Notes under the pieces: model-generated
What the model saw: the letters and a program-made list of their open reading frames with translations, nothing else
Databases searched by the model: none
Told to the model about the DNA's origin: nothing
Made by a program: the position numbers and the translations under genes
NCBI GenBank assembly: GCA_016342415.1
Contig: JAEIOD010000011.1
Span: 1-64,000 of the forward strand
DNA: 64,000 nucleotides
Source: Clostridiales bacterium
GTDB taxonomy: Bacteria > Bacillota > Clostridia > Peptostreptococcales > Acidaminobacteraceae
Direction of reading: 5' to 3'
In this document: piece by piece, positions 12,306 through 21,957 of the stretch
Numbering within the stretch: position 1 is the stretch's first letter
Layout of the letters: every line of letters begins with the position of its first letter

Positions 12306-14288
12306 ATGAGGAAAAAAAATAAAAAAATATTAAACATGAGTTATAGACATAGAAGAAAAACTTTAAAAGGAAGATTAAACAAATCATTATCAGTAACTTC
12401 ATTTGTTTCCGTTACAATATCCCTTATTAGTGTTTTGTTAATAATATTTATGATAATTAATCCAATTGGTTATTATTTAACCGATTCTATCAGTAGTAAA
12501 ATTCACAAAAATTATTTAATATATGACAGTCTAAATAGTGAAAGTAAATCAGTTTTACTGAATGAGGAATTAGAAAGAATACGTAAGAACAATTTTGATG
12601 AAACTACTGAATTAAACAAAATCTATAAATATAATGAATCAACTAAAACAATTGTTGATGGTGAAGTAAATAATAAAATTTTTGAGAATATAATGAAGTT
12701 AAGCTTTGATGAAATTATTGAAAAAAGCGAAAATGAATTTGAACCTTTTGATACAGAAAAATTTGAGTCCATTAGAAAAGACTTAATTGAGTCAGAAAAA
12801 AGTGAATTTAAGGTTAAAGGTGATTTGCTTACCAATGCTGCTATCTCAGAAACCGAAAAAAAATTAATGCTTGCATCGACTTACCTGGCTCTAAACGATA
12901 TTGATCATTTTTTGGCATTAGGAGAAACTATTGGCATCAACTGGGTAAACATAAGACTTGAAGTTAACGATGAAGAAATATTTAAAATCCCAAGAAATTA
13001 TGATTTAGAAAATGCTACTTACACTGAAAAAAAGTTTAGTGATATTCACTCAAGTATTCCTATAGTTGATAGACATGGTAAAGTAGTCGGTGAATTAACA
13101 ACTTCATTAAACACCAGCATTCTTATGATTGTATTCATTCCAATCGTTATTTTATTTATTTTAATTGCTAGTATGACCTTACTTGTCGTAAAAATTTTAA
13201 TATTACCATTAACAACAACTATTTTAAAACCAATCAATATTTTGAATAAAGAATTAAAGAAAATTGCAGAAAATGATTTAATCGAATGTGAAGATATAAA
13301 AATCGAGCAAAAAAAACCACCAACAGAAATTAGAAAACTCATAGATTATTCAAATAATATAATAGACAAATTACAATTTTCACATCATACTCTTGAGAAT
13401 CAAAGAGATGAATTGGAAGCGCAAAGAGATGAATTAGAAGCTCAAAATGCGGAATTAGATGCTCAAAAAGAAGAATTATCTGCTCAAAATCATGAATTGA
13501 TGACTTCTCAAGAAAAACTAAGAAAAGCACAAGGACAGTTGGTACAATCCGAAAAGTTAGCATCGATGGGTCAATTGACTGCAGCAATAATGCATGAAAT
13601 TAATACACCTCTTGGTGCTGTTCAAAGTAATAATCAAATGAATGGTATGATGTTGGATAAATTAAGCACTAAATTAGAAGAAAATGATTATCAAGGTGCT
13701 TTGAAAGTTATAGAAAAACTTAGAAAAAGCAGCATGACGACTGACGATGCCACTAAAAGAGTTGGTGAAATTATAAGAAACCTAAAGAATTTTTCAAGAA
13801 TAGATCAAGCTAAGTTTCAGAATGCTGATATAACTGAAGGAATAAAAAGTGTTCTATTGCTAACCTCGAATCTTTGGAAAAATAAAGTGACAATTCATGA
13901 GTCTTATGAAATGCTTCCTTTAATAAGTTGTTATCCTAGTATGTTAAATCAAGTGTTTATGAATATAATAGTAAATGCTATTCAAGCATCTGAAAAAAAT
14001 GATGATATTTATATTCAAACAAATTTTGATGATGAGTATGTCTACTTAACCGTTAGGGACAACGGAGCTGGTATCAAGGAAAATCATTTGGAACATATTT
14101 TTGATTCTGGTTTTACAACAAAACCAAAAGATGAAGGTACCGGACTTGGTTTATCAATAAGCAAAGATATAATTGATAAACATTGTGGTCATATTGAAGC
14201 CTTTAATAATGAAGATAAAGGTACAACTTTTAAAATTAAGTTACCGATAGAACAATCGTATAAAATATGTAATGGGTCAGACCATTAA
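12306..14288 (+). CDS. membrane sensor histidine kinase
   Basis: A 660-residue kinase. There are transmembrane segments near residues 33-58 and 268-298, with an extracytoplasmic sensor region of about 210 residues between them that I do not recognise. A coiled coil near 358-410 is built on repeated (Q/A)QxxELxA heptads. The HisKA phosphoacceptor is His430 in MHEINTPLGA, and the HATPase has N-box NAIQAS (about 557), DNGAGI and GTGLGLSI (about 611). It resembles the NtrB/two-component kinases that end in the ATPase domain. The divergent HD-GYP response regulator at 10979-12073 is the likely target (inference from position). Confidence 0.9.
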   Translation: MRKKNKKILNMSYRHRRKTLKGRLNKSLSVTSFVSVTISLISVLLIIFMIINPIGYYLTDSISSKIHKNYLIYDSLNSESKSVLLNEELERIRKNNFDETTELNKIYKYNESTKTIVDGEVNNKIFENIMKLSFDEIIEKSENEFEPFDTEKFESIRKDLIESEKSEFKVKGDLLTNAAISETEKKLMLASTYLALNDIDHFLALGETIGINWVNIRLEVNDEEIFKIPRNYDLENATYTEKKFSDIHSSIPIVDRHGKVVGELTTSLNTSILMIVFIPIVILFILIASMTLLVVKILILPLTTTILKPINILNKELKKIAENDLIECEDIKIEQKKPPTEIRKLIDYSNNIIDKLQFSHHTLENQRDELEAQRDELEAQNAELDAQKEELSAQNHELMTSQEKLRKAQGQLVQSEKLASMGQLTAAIMHEINTPLGAVQSNNQMNGMMLDKLSTKLEENDYQGALKVIEKLRKSSMTTDDATKRVGEIIRNLKNFSRIDQAKFQNADITEGIKSVLLLTSNLWKNKVTIHESYEMLPLISCYPSMLNQVFMNIIVNAIQASEKNDDIYIQTNFDDEYVYLTVRDNGAGIKENHLEHIFDSGFTTKPKDEGTGLGLSISKDIIDKHCGHIEAFNNEDKGTTFKIKLPIEQSYKICNGSDH

Positions 14289-14415
14289 GTTTATAGTTAT
14301 AAAATAATTATAAAAAAAACAACAATTTTAGGATTATTTTATTGATAATGATTATACTAATGAAGTATCCAACTATATTTCTGAATGACACTAACATAAA
14401 AATCATTTGATTATC

Positions 14416-14444
14416 TTGACATCTTAAATGTGAAAAGGTATAAT
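14416..14444 (+). promoter_or_regulatory. rpmH promoter
   Basis: Perfect consensus: TTGACA (14416-14421), 17-bp spacer, TATAAT (14439-14444). The leader of about 110 nt contains an inverted repeat, ACATAAC with GTTATGT (about 14481-14516), that could fold in the mRNA. Confidence 0.9.
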
Positions 14445-14560
14445 TACTAGGCGATGTTTATGATAAGAATTTAAGTGATGGACATAACAAAAACATGTTT
14501 TGGACATGGTTATGTTAATCTCATTTAAATAAAAAATTTATTTGAGGAGGTGCAACAGAT

Positions 14561-14695
14561 ATGAAAAGAACACTACAACCTAAGACTAGACAAAGAAAAA
14601 AAGAGCATGGTTTTAGAAAGAGAATGAAAACTAAAGCTGGTAGAAATGTATTAAAGTCACGTAGAACCAAGAATAGAAAGAAATTAAGTGCATAA
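14561..14695 (+). CDS. rpmH: 50S ribosomal protein L34
   Basis: A 44-residue, very basic protein that starts [18 protein letters not shown] and contains [15 protein letters not shown], the standard L34 pattern. It is a component of the large ribosomal subunit. A strong GAGGAGGTG ribosome-binding site precedes the ATG. It is too short for most ORF cut-offs but its identity is clear from sequence and from its position immediately upstream of rnpA. Confidence 0.98.
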   Translation: MKRTLQPKTRQRKKEHGFRKRMKTKAGRNVLKSRRTKNRKKLSA

Positions 14696-14719
14696 GGCCG
14701 CGTAAGTGGTCTTTTTTTA
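14696..14719 (+). terminator. attenuator hairpin between rpmH and rnpA
   Basis: GGCCGC-GTAA-GTGGTC (two G-U pairs) followed by seven T residues. Likely a partial terminator that keeps rnpA expression below that of rpmH. Confidence 0.6.
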
Positions 14720-14747
14720 CAATTGGTTGTAATTTTGGAGGCGTGAA

Positions 14748-15080
14748 ATGGCTTTAAGTGTTCTTAGAAATACACGTCAATTTAATCAAGTTTACAAAAG
14801 AGGAAAGTCTATTGTCACAAAACATGTAGTAATGTACTATGTTAAAAATGACTTGGATTATAATCAGGTTGGATTTTCAGTCAGTAAAAAAGTTGGAAAA
14901 GCAGTTGTTAGAAACCGTGTTAAACGATTAATGAAAGAATCATTTCGATTAAATGCAGTAAATTTAGTAGTTGGATATGATATAATTTTTGTAGCAAGGG
15001 TTAGATTAAAAGATTCTAATTATAGGGAAGTAGAAAAAGCAATGCTCTATTGTTTTAGAAAAGGAAAATTAATGAGGTAG
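14748..15080 (+). CDS. rnpA: ribonuclease P protein component
   Basis: A 110-residue basic protein cofactor of RNase P, which trims the 5' ends of tRNA precursors. The conserved RNR signature appears as VGKAVVRNRVKRLMKESFR, preceded by GFSVSKKVGKAVVRN. A GGAGG site precedes the ATG at 14748. Its stop codon abuts yidD, so rnpA and yidD are translationally coupled. The RNA subunit (rnpB) is not in this window. Confidence 0.97.
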   Translation: MALSVLRNTRQFNQVYKRGKSIVTKHVVMYYVKNDLDYNQVGFSVSKKVGKAVVRNRVKRLMKESFRLNAVNLVVGYDIIFVARVRLKDSNYREVEKAMLYCFRKGKLMR

Positions 15081-15082
15081 TG

Positions 15083-15292
15083 ATGAAACATATTATGATC
15101 GCTTTAGTTAAATTTTACCGAAAAAATATTTCACCATTAACAGGACCTAATTGCAGATATTCTCCGACATGTTCGGAATATTCATTACAGGCATTCGAGA
15201 AGTATGGTTTTTTTAAAGGATTTTATTTAAGTGTATTTAGAATATTGCGGTGTAATCCTCTTTTTAAGGGTGGTTATGATCCGTTAAAATAA
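15083..15292 (+). CDS. yidD: membrane protein insertion efficiency factor YidD
   Basis: A 69-residue protein with the family hallmarks: a hydrophobic N-terminal helix, then GPNCRYSPTCSEYSLQA with conserved cysteines, then LRCNPLFKGGYDP. It aids YidC-dependent insertion of membrane proteins. I chose ATG 15083, 5 bp after GAGG; a GTG at 15080 is the alternative. Located between rnpA and yidC, as in most bacteria. Confidence 0.96.
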   Translation: MKHIMIALVKFYRKNISPLTGPNCRYSPTCSEYSLQAFEKYGFFKGFYLSVFRILRCNPLFKGGYDPLK

Positions 15293-15308
15293 TTTGGGAG
15301 GAAGTTTC

Positions 15309-16367
15309 ATGAAAAAGAAGCTTGGTTTGTTATTAATAGTGTTGACATTAATGTTCACGCTTATGTCCTGTAGTTCGGATCCATTAGATAGTATATGGAA
15401 AGACAATGAAGTAAATGTATCAATTGACTTATTAAGTAATGGCGCGTTCATATCTAATCATTTTTTTGAAGATGAAGTAGGTCATGAAGGTAATTATGTT
15501 GTGTCTGATGATAAAGTTCTGACAATAGTAAGTCCGACTTACGGGGAACAAAAGTATTCTTATGAAATAAAAGGAACAGAATTAAAGCTTAGCCAAAATG
15601 AAGAAGTTGTTTTTGAACTTGATAAATCTGAGAGACGTACTGGTTACGTTAAGATGTTAATTGGATATATGTTAGGATTTACTGTAAATTTAATTGGTAA
15701 TTATTCAATTGCCATTATAGTATTTACAATATTCTTAAAGGTTGTACTATTACCTATTTCTATTAACCAGACAAAATCTACAGTTAAAATGAATAAGGTT
15801 AAACCTATCGTAGATAAAATCAATGAAAAGTATAAGCACGATAAACAAAAAGCTCAAGAAAAAACTATGGAGTTATATAAGAAGGCGAAAATCAATCCTA
15901 TGGCGGGTTGTTTGCCGATGATTATCAATATGGTACTTTTAATTGCATTCTTTAGAGTGTTATTATATCCAGATGTATTTATATATGCAAATGGTGTTCC
16001 AATTTCTTATGATATTTTGTCGGGATCATTCTTATGGATAGATAATTTAACGCAACCGGATTTACTAGCGAAACTTCCTTTATTTGCGAATATTATTCCT
16101 GAGAATTTACATGCAACAATTCCTGGTATTATGCCAATATTAACTGCTATAGTTACTTTATTCTCATTTAATTCGATGACATCTGGCACTCAACCTCAAC
16201 AAGGTAATGCTATGATGACAAGTATGAAGTATGTTATGCCTTTAATGTTCTTAGTGTTAGGTGCTAAATATCCTGCATCTTTAATGATTTATTGGACAGT
16301 AAGTTCTGTATTCCAAATGGTTCAACAACCAATTATTAAGAAGTTAGTTGATAAGGAGGTTGAATAA
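15309..16367 (+). CDS. yidC: membrane protein insertase YidC/OxaI, lipoprotein form with extra outer domain
   Basis: A 352-residue insertase. It begins with a lipoprotein signal ending in LMSC, so Cys is probably lipidated. Next comes an extracytoplasmic stretch of about 80 residues (starting SSDPLDSIWKDNEVNVS), predicted to be beta-rich and unusual for Gram-positive YidC. The canonical five-helix 60KD_IMP core starts near YMLGFTVNLIGNYSIAI, with the hydrophilic-groove Arg probably being in LLPISINQTKSTVKM or its neighbour. The start at 15309 follows a GGGAGG site; 15294 is a poorer upstream alternative. The gene overlaps jag by 1 bp (TAATG). Confidence 0.95.
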   Translation: MKKKLGLLLIVLTLMFTLMSCSSDPLDSIWKDNEVNVSIDLLSNGAFISNHFFEDEVGHEGNYVVSDDKVLTIVSPTYGEQKYSYEIKGTELKLSQNEEVVFELDKSERRTGYVKMLIGYMLGFTVNLIGNYSIAIIVFTIFLKVVLLPISINQTKSTVKMNKVKPIVDKINEKYKHDKQKAQEKTMELYKKAKINPMAGCLPMIINMVLLIAFFRVLLYPDVFIYANGVPISYDILSGSFLWIDNLTQPDLLAKLPLFANIIPENLHATIPGIMPILTAIVTLFSFNSMTSGTQPQQGNAMMTSMKYVMPLMFLVLGAKYPASLMIYWTVSSVFQMVQQPIIKKLVDKEVE

Positions 16368-16987
16368 TGAAATTTATTGAAAAAAGTGCTGCGACTGTTG
16401 ATGAAGCAATAGAATTAGCTTTATTAGATCTTGGCGTTAATGAATTAGAAGTAGATATAGAAGTATTAGAAGAATCAAAAAAAGCGCTTCTAGGATTATT
16501 TGGCGGAAAAAAAGCTAAGGTAAGAGTAACAAAGCGTGTAAGCGTTGAAGAAATCGCTAGAAATTTTTTAACTTCTGTGTTGAATAAAATGGGTATTGAG
16601 ACAAGCTTGAGTATTAAGTTAAAGCAAAATAGTTTGTTTATTGATATGTCAGGCAAAGAAATGGCACTTCTAATTGGTAGAAGAGGGCAAACTTTAGATT
16701 CATTGCAATACTTGGTTAGCTTAGTTGTTAACAAAGAACGTGAGGAATACTTAAGAGTTATCTTAGACACTGAAAACTATAGACAGAAAAGAAAAGATAC
16801 GCTTGAAAAGTTGGCTTTTAAATTAGCTAATAGAGCTAAAAAAATAAAAAAAGATATTACTTTGGAACCTATGAATCCATATGAGAGACGTATCATTCAT
16901 TCAGCACTACAAAATAATAAATTTGTTAGTACTAGAAGTGAAGGTGAAGAACCATACAGAAAAGTAGTTATTTTCCTAAATAAGTAA
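16367..16987 (+). CDS. jag: RNA-binding protein Jag/KhpB
   Basis: A 206-residue protein with the three Jag parts: an N-terminal Jag-N domain (FIEKSAATVDEAIELAL and LLGLFGGKKAKV), a KH domain with LLIGRRGQTLDSLQYL in place of GxxG, and an R3H domain (LEPMNPYERRIIHSALQ). It binds RNA and influences cell elongation and division in several Firmicutes. Start codon overlaps the yidC stop, implying coupled translation. Confidence 0.94.
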   Translation: MKFIEKSAATVDEAIELALLDLGVNELEVDIEVLEESKKALLGLFGGKKAKVRVTKRVSVEEIARNFLTSVLNKMGIETSLSIKLKQNSLFIDMSGKEMALLIGRRGQTLDSLQYLVSLVVNKEREEYLRVILDTENYRQKRKDTLEKLAFKLANRAKKIKKDITLEPMNPYERRIIHSALQNNKFVSTRSEGEEPYRKVVIFLNK

Positions 16988-16995
16988 ATAAAAGC

Positions 16996-17021
16996 ATAAC
17001 CCAGTAGAAATACTGGGTTAT
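16996..17021 (+). terminator. hairpin after jag
   Basis: Perfect 11-bp stem ATAACCCAGTA/TACTGGGTTAT with a GAAA loop. The following tract is only moderately T-rich, so it may be a partial terminator or an mRNA 3'-end stabiliser. Confidence 0.55.
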
Positions 17022-17081
17022 ATTTGTCATAGAGATAAAAACCATATATAATTATTTTATCCAAATTTAAGAGGTGATAAT

Positions 17082-18452
17082 ATGTTAAATGATACAATTG
17101 TAGCAATATCGTCTGCTGTAGGCGAAGGTGCCATAGGCATTATTAGAATGAGTGGAGAAGATTCTCTTTCTATATTAAAAAAAATATTTAAGTCATCAAA
17201 TGGTGATTCTCTTTATAAGAATCGTCAGATGTATTACGGTCTTATTGAAAAAAATGAAACTGTACTAGATGAAGTCATGGTAGTGTATATGGGTGCTCCT
17301 AAAACATATACAAAAGAGGATATTGTAGAAATTTATTGTCATGGTGGTATTATTTCTATAAAACGTGTATTAGATTGTATCTTAGAAGAAGGTGCAAGAA
17401 TGGCTGAGCCAGGTGAATTTACACAAAGAGCATTTTTAAATGGTCGATTGGATTTATCTCAAGCGGAAGCTGTAATGGACTTAATCAGTGCTAAAACAGA
17501 AAAAGGTTTTGACTTGGCTTATAATCAATTAGAGGGCAGTCTATCTTTTAAAATTGATACTATTAGAAATAAACTTTTAAAAGTGATTGCTCATCTGGAA
17601 GTTTGTATTGATTATCCAGAGGAAGATATTGAAGAATTAACTTATGATGAAATAAAAAAATCGTTTAATGAAGTCAAAGATGATTTATCAATATTATTAA
17701 AAAATGCTGACAATGGTAGAATTATTAGAGAAGGTATTAAAATAGCGATAATAGGTAAACCTAATGTTGGTAAATCTTCACTCCTCAATGCACTTTTGAA
17801 AGAAGCGCGTGCGATAGTAACAGATATTGCTGGAACAACTCGCGATATAATTGAGGAACACCTGAACATACAAGGGATTCCTATTAGAATTATTGACACT
17901 GCTGGGATTAGAAAAACTGAAGATCAAATTGAAAAAATAGGTGTAGAAAGATCCAAAGAAATATTCAATGAAGCCGATATGATTTTATTTGTTTTAAATG
18001 CTTCTGAAGTTCTATCTGATGAGGATAAGGAACTGATTGATTTGGTTTCAAATAAAAAATCAATTATAGTGATGAATAAAATTGATTTAGAGTCTAAAAT
18101 TGAATGGCAACATATTGAATCTTCGTTTGAAGACCGTTCAATTATAAAAACATCTTTATTGAATGAAGATGGTATTTTAAATGTAGAACAAGCTATAGTC
18201 GATATGGTATATGATGGTGATTTGACATCTTCAAACAATCAATTGCTTTCTAATTCGAGACATATACAAGCCGTTAAACAGGCGCTAAATTCAATTGAAG
18301 CTGCATTAAAAGCAACAGCAGATTTAATGCCATATGATTTTATTGAAGTGGATACGATGGATTGCTTAGAGTCTTTAGGTAAAATAACTGGTGAAACAGT
18401 TGAGGGTGATATAGTAAAACAGATTTTCGGACAATTTTGTCTAGGAAAATAA
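17082..18452 (+). CDS. mnmE: tRNA modification GTPase MnmE
   Basis: A 456-residue GTPase that works with MnmG to place (carboxymethyl)aminomethyl groups on wobble U34 of certain tRNAs. It has an N-terminal folate-binding domain, a helical domain, an inserted G domain with GKPNVGKSSLLN, TTRD, DTAG and NKID, and the C-terminal catalytic FCLGK. It starts at an ATG behind GAGGTG and is followed after 12 bp by mnmG. Confidence 0.97.
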   Translation: MLNDTIVAISSAVGEGAIGIIRMSGEDSLSILKKIFKSSNGDSLYKNRQMYYGLIEKNETVLDEVMVVYMGAPKTYTKEDIVEIYCHGGIISIKRVLDCILEEGARMAEPGEFTQRAFLNGRLDLSQAEAVMDLISAKTEKGFDLAYNQLEGSLSFKIDTIRNKLLKVIAHLEVCIDYPEEDIEELTYDEIKKSFNEVKDDLSILLKNADNGRIIREGIKIAIIGKPNVGKSSLLNALLKEARAIVTDIAGTTRDIIEEHLNIQGIPIRIIDTAGIRKTEDQIEKIGVERSKEIFNEADMILFVLNASEVLSDEDKELIDLVSNKKSIIVMNKIDLESKIEWQHIESSFEDRSIIKTSLLNEDGILNVEQAIVDMVYDGDLTSSNNQLLSNSRHIQAVKQALNSIEAALKATADLMPYDFIEVDTMDCLESLGKITGETVEGDIVKQIFGQFCLGK

Positions 18453-18464
18453 CGGAGGTTACAC

Positions 18465-20351
18465 ATGGATACATTTTTTGCTGGTAAATATGATGTCATC
18501 GTTATAGGTGCAGGTCATGCTGGTTGTGAAGCTGCATTAGCAGCTGCGCGTTTAAATAAAAAGACACTGATGTTAACGATAAACTTGGATTCGATTGCTA
18601 TGATGCCTTGTAATCCGTCAATAGGTGGTACAGGAAAAGGTCACTTAGTGAGAGAAATTGATGCACTTGGTGGTGAAATGGGCATCAATATTGATAAGAC
18701 TTTTATTCAAAGTAAAATGCTAAATGTTGGAAAAGGTCCGGCTGTACATTCTTTAAGAGCTCAAGCAGATAAATCTAAATACCATTTGGAAATGAAAAAG
18801 GTTATAGAAAATACACCTTTATTAGATGTAAAACAAGCTGAAGTTAAAGAGTTAATTATTGAGAATAATATGGCTAAGGGAGTCATTACATCTATTGGCT
18901 CTATTTATCATGGAAAAACAGTTGTTTTGGCAACTGGCACTTATTTGGGAGGTAAAATTTTTATTGGTAGTGCTGTGTTTAGCTCTGGACCAAATGGATT
19001 AGCCCCTTCTATGTTGCTAACAGAAAATTTGACGCAAAATAACATACCAATGCGCCGATTTAAAACAGGTACACCTGCAAGAGTTAACTGTAGAACACTT
19101 AATTATGATAAAATGGAAAGACAAGATGGTGATAAAAAAATTGTACCGTTCTCATTTTTAAATGATTCGTTAAATATAGAACAGGTTCCATGTTGGTTAA
19201 CGTATACAAATTTAAAAACACATGAAATTATAACAGATAATTTTCATAGATCTGCTTTGTTCTCAGGTGAGATTGAAGGTACTGGACCGCGATATTGTCC
19301 TTCTATTGAAGATAAAATTAATAGATTCCATGATAAAGATAGACATCAATTGTTTATTGAACCAGAAGGTCTAGATACTAATGAAATGTATGTACAAGGT
19401 ATGTCAACAAGTATGCCAGAGGATGTACAAATAAGTTTTATGCAAAGTATACCAGGCTTAGAAAATGTTGAAATTATGCGACCTGCTTATGCAATTGAAT
19501 ACGACTGTATTGATCCAACTCAATTAAAGCTTAGTTTAGAGTTTAAGGATATTGAAAATTTATTTTCCGCTGGCCAATTTAATGGATCAAGCGGATATGA
19601 AGAAGCTGCTGCTCAAGGATTGATTGCAGGTATCAATGCTGCACAAAAAATTAACAATGCAGATCCATTTGTCCTAGATAGATCAGAGGCATATATAGGA
19701 GTCCTTATTGATGACTTGGTTACAAAAGGAACTGATGAACCCTATCGAATGATGACATCACGTTCTGAATACAGATTGATTCTAAGACAAGATAACGCTG
19801 ATTTAAGACTCACTGAAAAGTCATATAAGATTGGTTTGGCCACTCAAGAAAGATTTGATAGAGTATCTCAAAAAATAGTTTTAATGGAAAAAGAAATGGA
19901 TCGAATGAACAACACTTTAATCAAAGCTAAAACTATCAATCCTTTCCTTGTTTCTATAGGAAGTTCTGAGCTAAGAGATAGCGTTACAATTACTAACTTA
20001 CTTAAAAGACCTGAAATATTTTATGATCAAATTGAGGAATTTGACACAAGCAGACCTTCATTAAGAGAAGATATTTGGAAACAATGTGAAATATCTATTA
20101 AATATGAAGGTTACATTAAAAAGCAGCTCAAACAAGTTGAAAAATTCAAGTCGTTGGAGACAAAAAGAATTAGTGAAGTTGATTTTTATGACGTTGATGG
20201 ATTAAGACTTGAGGCAAAGCAAAAATTAAATGACATACAACCCACTTCTATTGGTCAGGCATCAAGAATTTCTGGTGTATCCCCTGCTGATATTTCAGTG
20301 TTACTTGTTTATTTAGATTATAAAAGGAGAACCAAAAAAAATGAATCTTAA
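18465..20351 (+). CDS. mnmG: tRNA uridine modification enzyme MnmG (GidA)
   Basis: A 628-residue FAD-dependent partner of MnmE. The dinucleotide-binding motif [16 protein letters not shown] lies at the N-terminus, followed by [42 protein letters not shown] and the C-terminal domain ending near [16 protein letters not shown]. Length and motifs are standard. The 3' end overlaps rsmG by 11 bp. Confidence 0.97.
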   Translation: MDTFFAGKYDVIVIGAGHAGCEAALAAARLNKKTLMLTINLDSIAMMPCNPSIGGTGKGHLVREIDALGGEMGINIDKTFIQSKMLNVGKGPAVHSLRAQADKSKYHLEMKKVIENTPLLDVKQAEVKELIIENNMAKGVITSIGSIYHGKTVVLATGTYLGGKIFIGSAVFSSGPNGLAPSMLLTENLTQNNIPMRRFKTGTPARVNCRTLNYDKMERQDGDKKIVPFSFLNDSLNIEQVPCWLTYTNLKTHEIITDNFHRSALFSGEIEGTGPRYCPSIEDKINRFHDKDRHQLFIEPEGLDTNEMYVQGMSTSMPEDVQISFMQSIPGLENVEIMRPAYAIEYDCIDPTQLKLSLEFKDIENLFSAGQFNGSSGYEEAAAQGLIAGINAAQKINNADPFVLDRSEAYIGVLIDDLVTKGTDEPYRMMTSRSEYRLILRQDNADLRLTEKSYKIGLATQERFDRVSQKIVLMEKEMDRMNNTLIKAKTINPFLVSIGSSELRDSVTITNLLKRPEIFYDQIEEFDTSRPSLREDIWKQCEISIKYEGYIKKQLKQVEKFKSLETKRISEVDFYDVDGLRLEAKQKLNDIQPTSIGQASRISGVSPADISVLLVYLDYKRRTKKNES

Positions 20352-21054
20352 TCTATTGAAACAACATATTGAGAAAATAGGTTTAAAAATAACGGATGAT
20401 CAAGCCAATCAATTTTTAACATATGAAAAGTTATTAGTTGAATGGAATAAACATATGAATTTAACCGGTATAACTGAAAGTGAAGCGATTTATGATAAAC
20501 ATTTTGCTGATTCATTAACATGTATTTTGTCAAAAAAGTTTGAGGACAAAATGAATATTATTGACGTAGGAACTGGTGCTGGTTTTCCAGGTCTGCCCAT
20601 CAAGATATATATGCCCTCTTTACATGTAACCTTGTTGGATTCATTGAATAAGAGAATTAATTTTTTGAAAGAAGTTGCGAATGAAACCGATTTAGATGAA
20701 ATTGATTTTATTCATGGACGCGCTGAGGATTTTGGTCAGAATTTAGAATATAGAGAGCAATATGATATAGTAGTATCTAGAGCTGTAGCTGAGTTACCGG
20801 TTTTATTGGAATTTTGTACACCCTTCTTAAAAGTTAATGGCTATTTTATAGCTCAAAAGGGGAAAAAATGTGATCGTGAATTAGAGGAAGCATCATCGGC
20901 ACTAAAAGCACTTAATTTAGAAGTTGAATCTACGATTAAAGTGAGTACCTCTGATGAGACAAGTGATCATTATTTGATTATCATTAAGAAAATCGCACCA
21001 ACGGATAAAAAGTATCCAAGAAGAGCAGGTAAACCAATTAAAAAGCCATTATAA
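20341..21054 (+). CDS. rsmG: 16S rRNA (guanine527-N7)-methyltransferase RsmG (GidB)
   Basis: A 237-residue SAM-dependent methyltransferase acting on G527 of 16S rRNA; loss can give low-level streptomycin resistance in other bacteria. The SAM motif is [17 protein letters not shown], preceded by the family-typical [12 protein letters not shown] and HFADSL. The start lies inside the end of mnmG, consistent with coupling. Confidence 0.95.
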   Translation: MNLNLLKQHIEKIGLKITDDQANQFLTYEKLLVEWNKHMNLTGITESEAIYDKHFADSLTCILSKKFEDKMNIIDVGTGAGFPGLPIKIYMPSLHVTLLDSLNKRINFLKEVANETDLDEIDFIHGRAEDFGQNLEYREQYDIVVSRAVAELPVLLEFCTPFLKVNGYFIAQKGKKCDRELEEASSALKALNLEVESTIKVSTSDETSDHYLIIIKKIAPTDKKYPRRAGKPIKKPL

Positions 21055-21064
21055 GGGAGTTCAC

Positions 21065-21844
21065 ATGGAGAAAATTAATGATATAGTAATGCTTAATATA
21101 AATATGATTGTTCCAAATCCATATCAGCCACGTCAAAAATTTGATGATAAATCACTTAGTGATTTAGCTGATTCAATTAAGCATTATGGTATTTTACAAC
21201 CAATTACGGTTCGTAAGAATGAAGACGTTTTTGAACTGATTATGGGTGAAAGACGATTTAGAGCAGCTCAACTTGTAAACCTAAAGAAAATACCTGCAAT
21301 TATACTAGAAGTTGATAATAATGATTCAGCTGTAGTGGCCTTAATTGAAAATTTGCAACGTGTTGATTTAACATTTATTGAAGAAGCTGAGTCGTATAAA
21401 AAATTGATTGAATTTCATGGAATTACTCAGAATGATTTATCAGAAAAAATTGGAAAGAGCCAGTCTACAATATCCAATAAACTAAGAATCTTAAAACTAG
21501 AGGATCATATTTTAGACACTTTCAAACAAAGTAATCTAACTGAAAGACATGCTCGCTCTCTTTTAAGACTAGGCGATGTTAAGGAACAGGAAAAAGTATT
21601 AAATAAAGTGTTGGATAAATGTTTAAATGTAAAAGAAACAGAAAAGTTGGTGGAGTCAAAATTAAATCACTATAAAAAGAAAAATCAAAATTCCACATTC
21701 AAAGTCAATTATCGAATCTATCACAACACCATAAAAAAAGCATTTAAACTGGTTCAGGATTTATCTACGGATTCTTCTATGACAACTAGCGAGTTAGAGG
21801 ATTGTTTAGAGATTACAATAAGAATACCTAAAGATGAGTTTTAA
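21065..21844 (+). CDS. noc: nucleoid occlusion protein Noc (ParB family)
   Basis: A 259-residue ParB-like CTPase-fold protein. The ParB box motifs are NPYQPRQKF and GERRFRAAQL, followed by ALIENLQRVDLTFIEEAESY, an HTH (ITQNDLSEKIGKSQSTISNKLR) and a C-terminal dimerisation domain ending ITIRIPK. That ending, and the position between rsmG and parA, match Noc rather than Spo0J. A perfect Noc-type site follows at 21873-21886. Unlike Bacillus Noc, it starts only a few residues before the ParB domain and lacks the N-terminal amphipathic membrane-targeting helix. A GGGAG site supports ATG 21065. Confidence 0.85.
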   Translation: MEKINDIVMLNINMIVPNPYQPRQKFDDKSLSDLADSIKHYGILQPITVRKNEDVFELIMGERRFRAAQLVNLKKIPAIILEVDNNDSAVVALIENLQRVDLTFIEEAESYKKLIEFHGITQNDLSEKIGKSQSTISNKLRILKLEDHILDTFKQSNLTERHARSLLRLGDVKEQEKVLNKVLDKCLNVKETEKLVESKLNHYKKKNQNSTFKVNYRIYHNTIKKAFKLVQDLSTDSSMTTSELEDCLEITIRIPKDEF

Positions 21845-21869
21845 TGCAGTTTTATAAATGATTATTAAA

Positions 21870-21889
21870 GATATTTCCCGGGAAATATC
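21870..21889 (+). promoter_or_regulatory. Noc-binding site that also forms a terminator hairpin
   Basis: The core ATTTCCCGGGAAAT (21873-21886) equals the described Bacillus Noc-binding sequence and lies in a 20-bp perfect palindrome. The RNA can fold into a stem with a CCGG loop followed by eight U residues, so it can also terminate noc transcription. Confidence 0.8.
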
Positions 21890-21957
21890 TTTTTTTTATA
21901 ATGTATTTTCTTTCAGATTAGTGTAAAATGAAAGGTAGATATTAAAGGAGGCAATAC

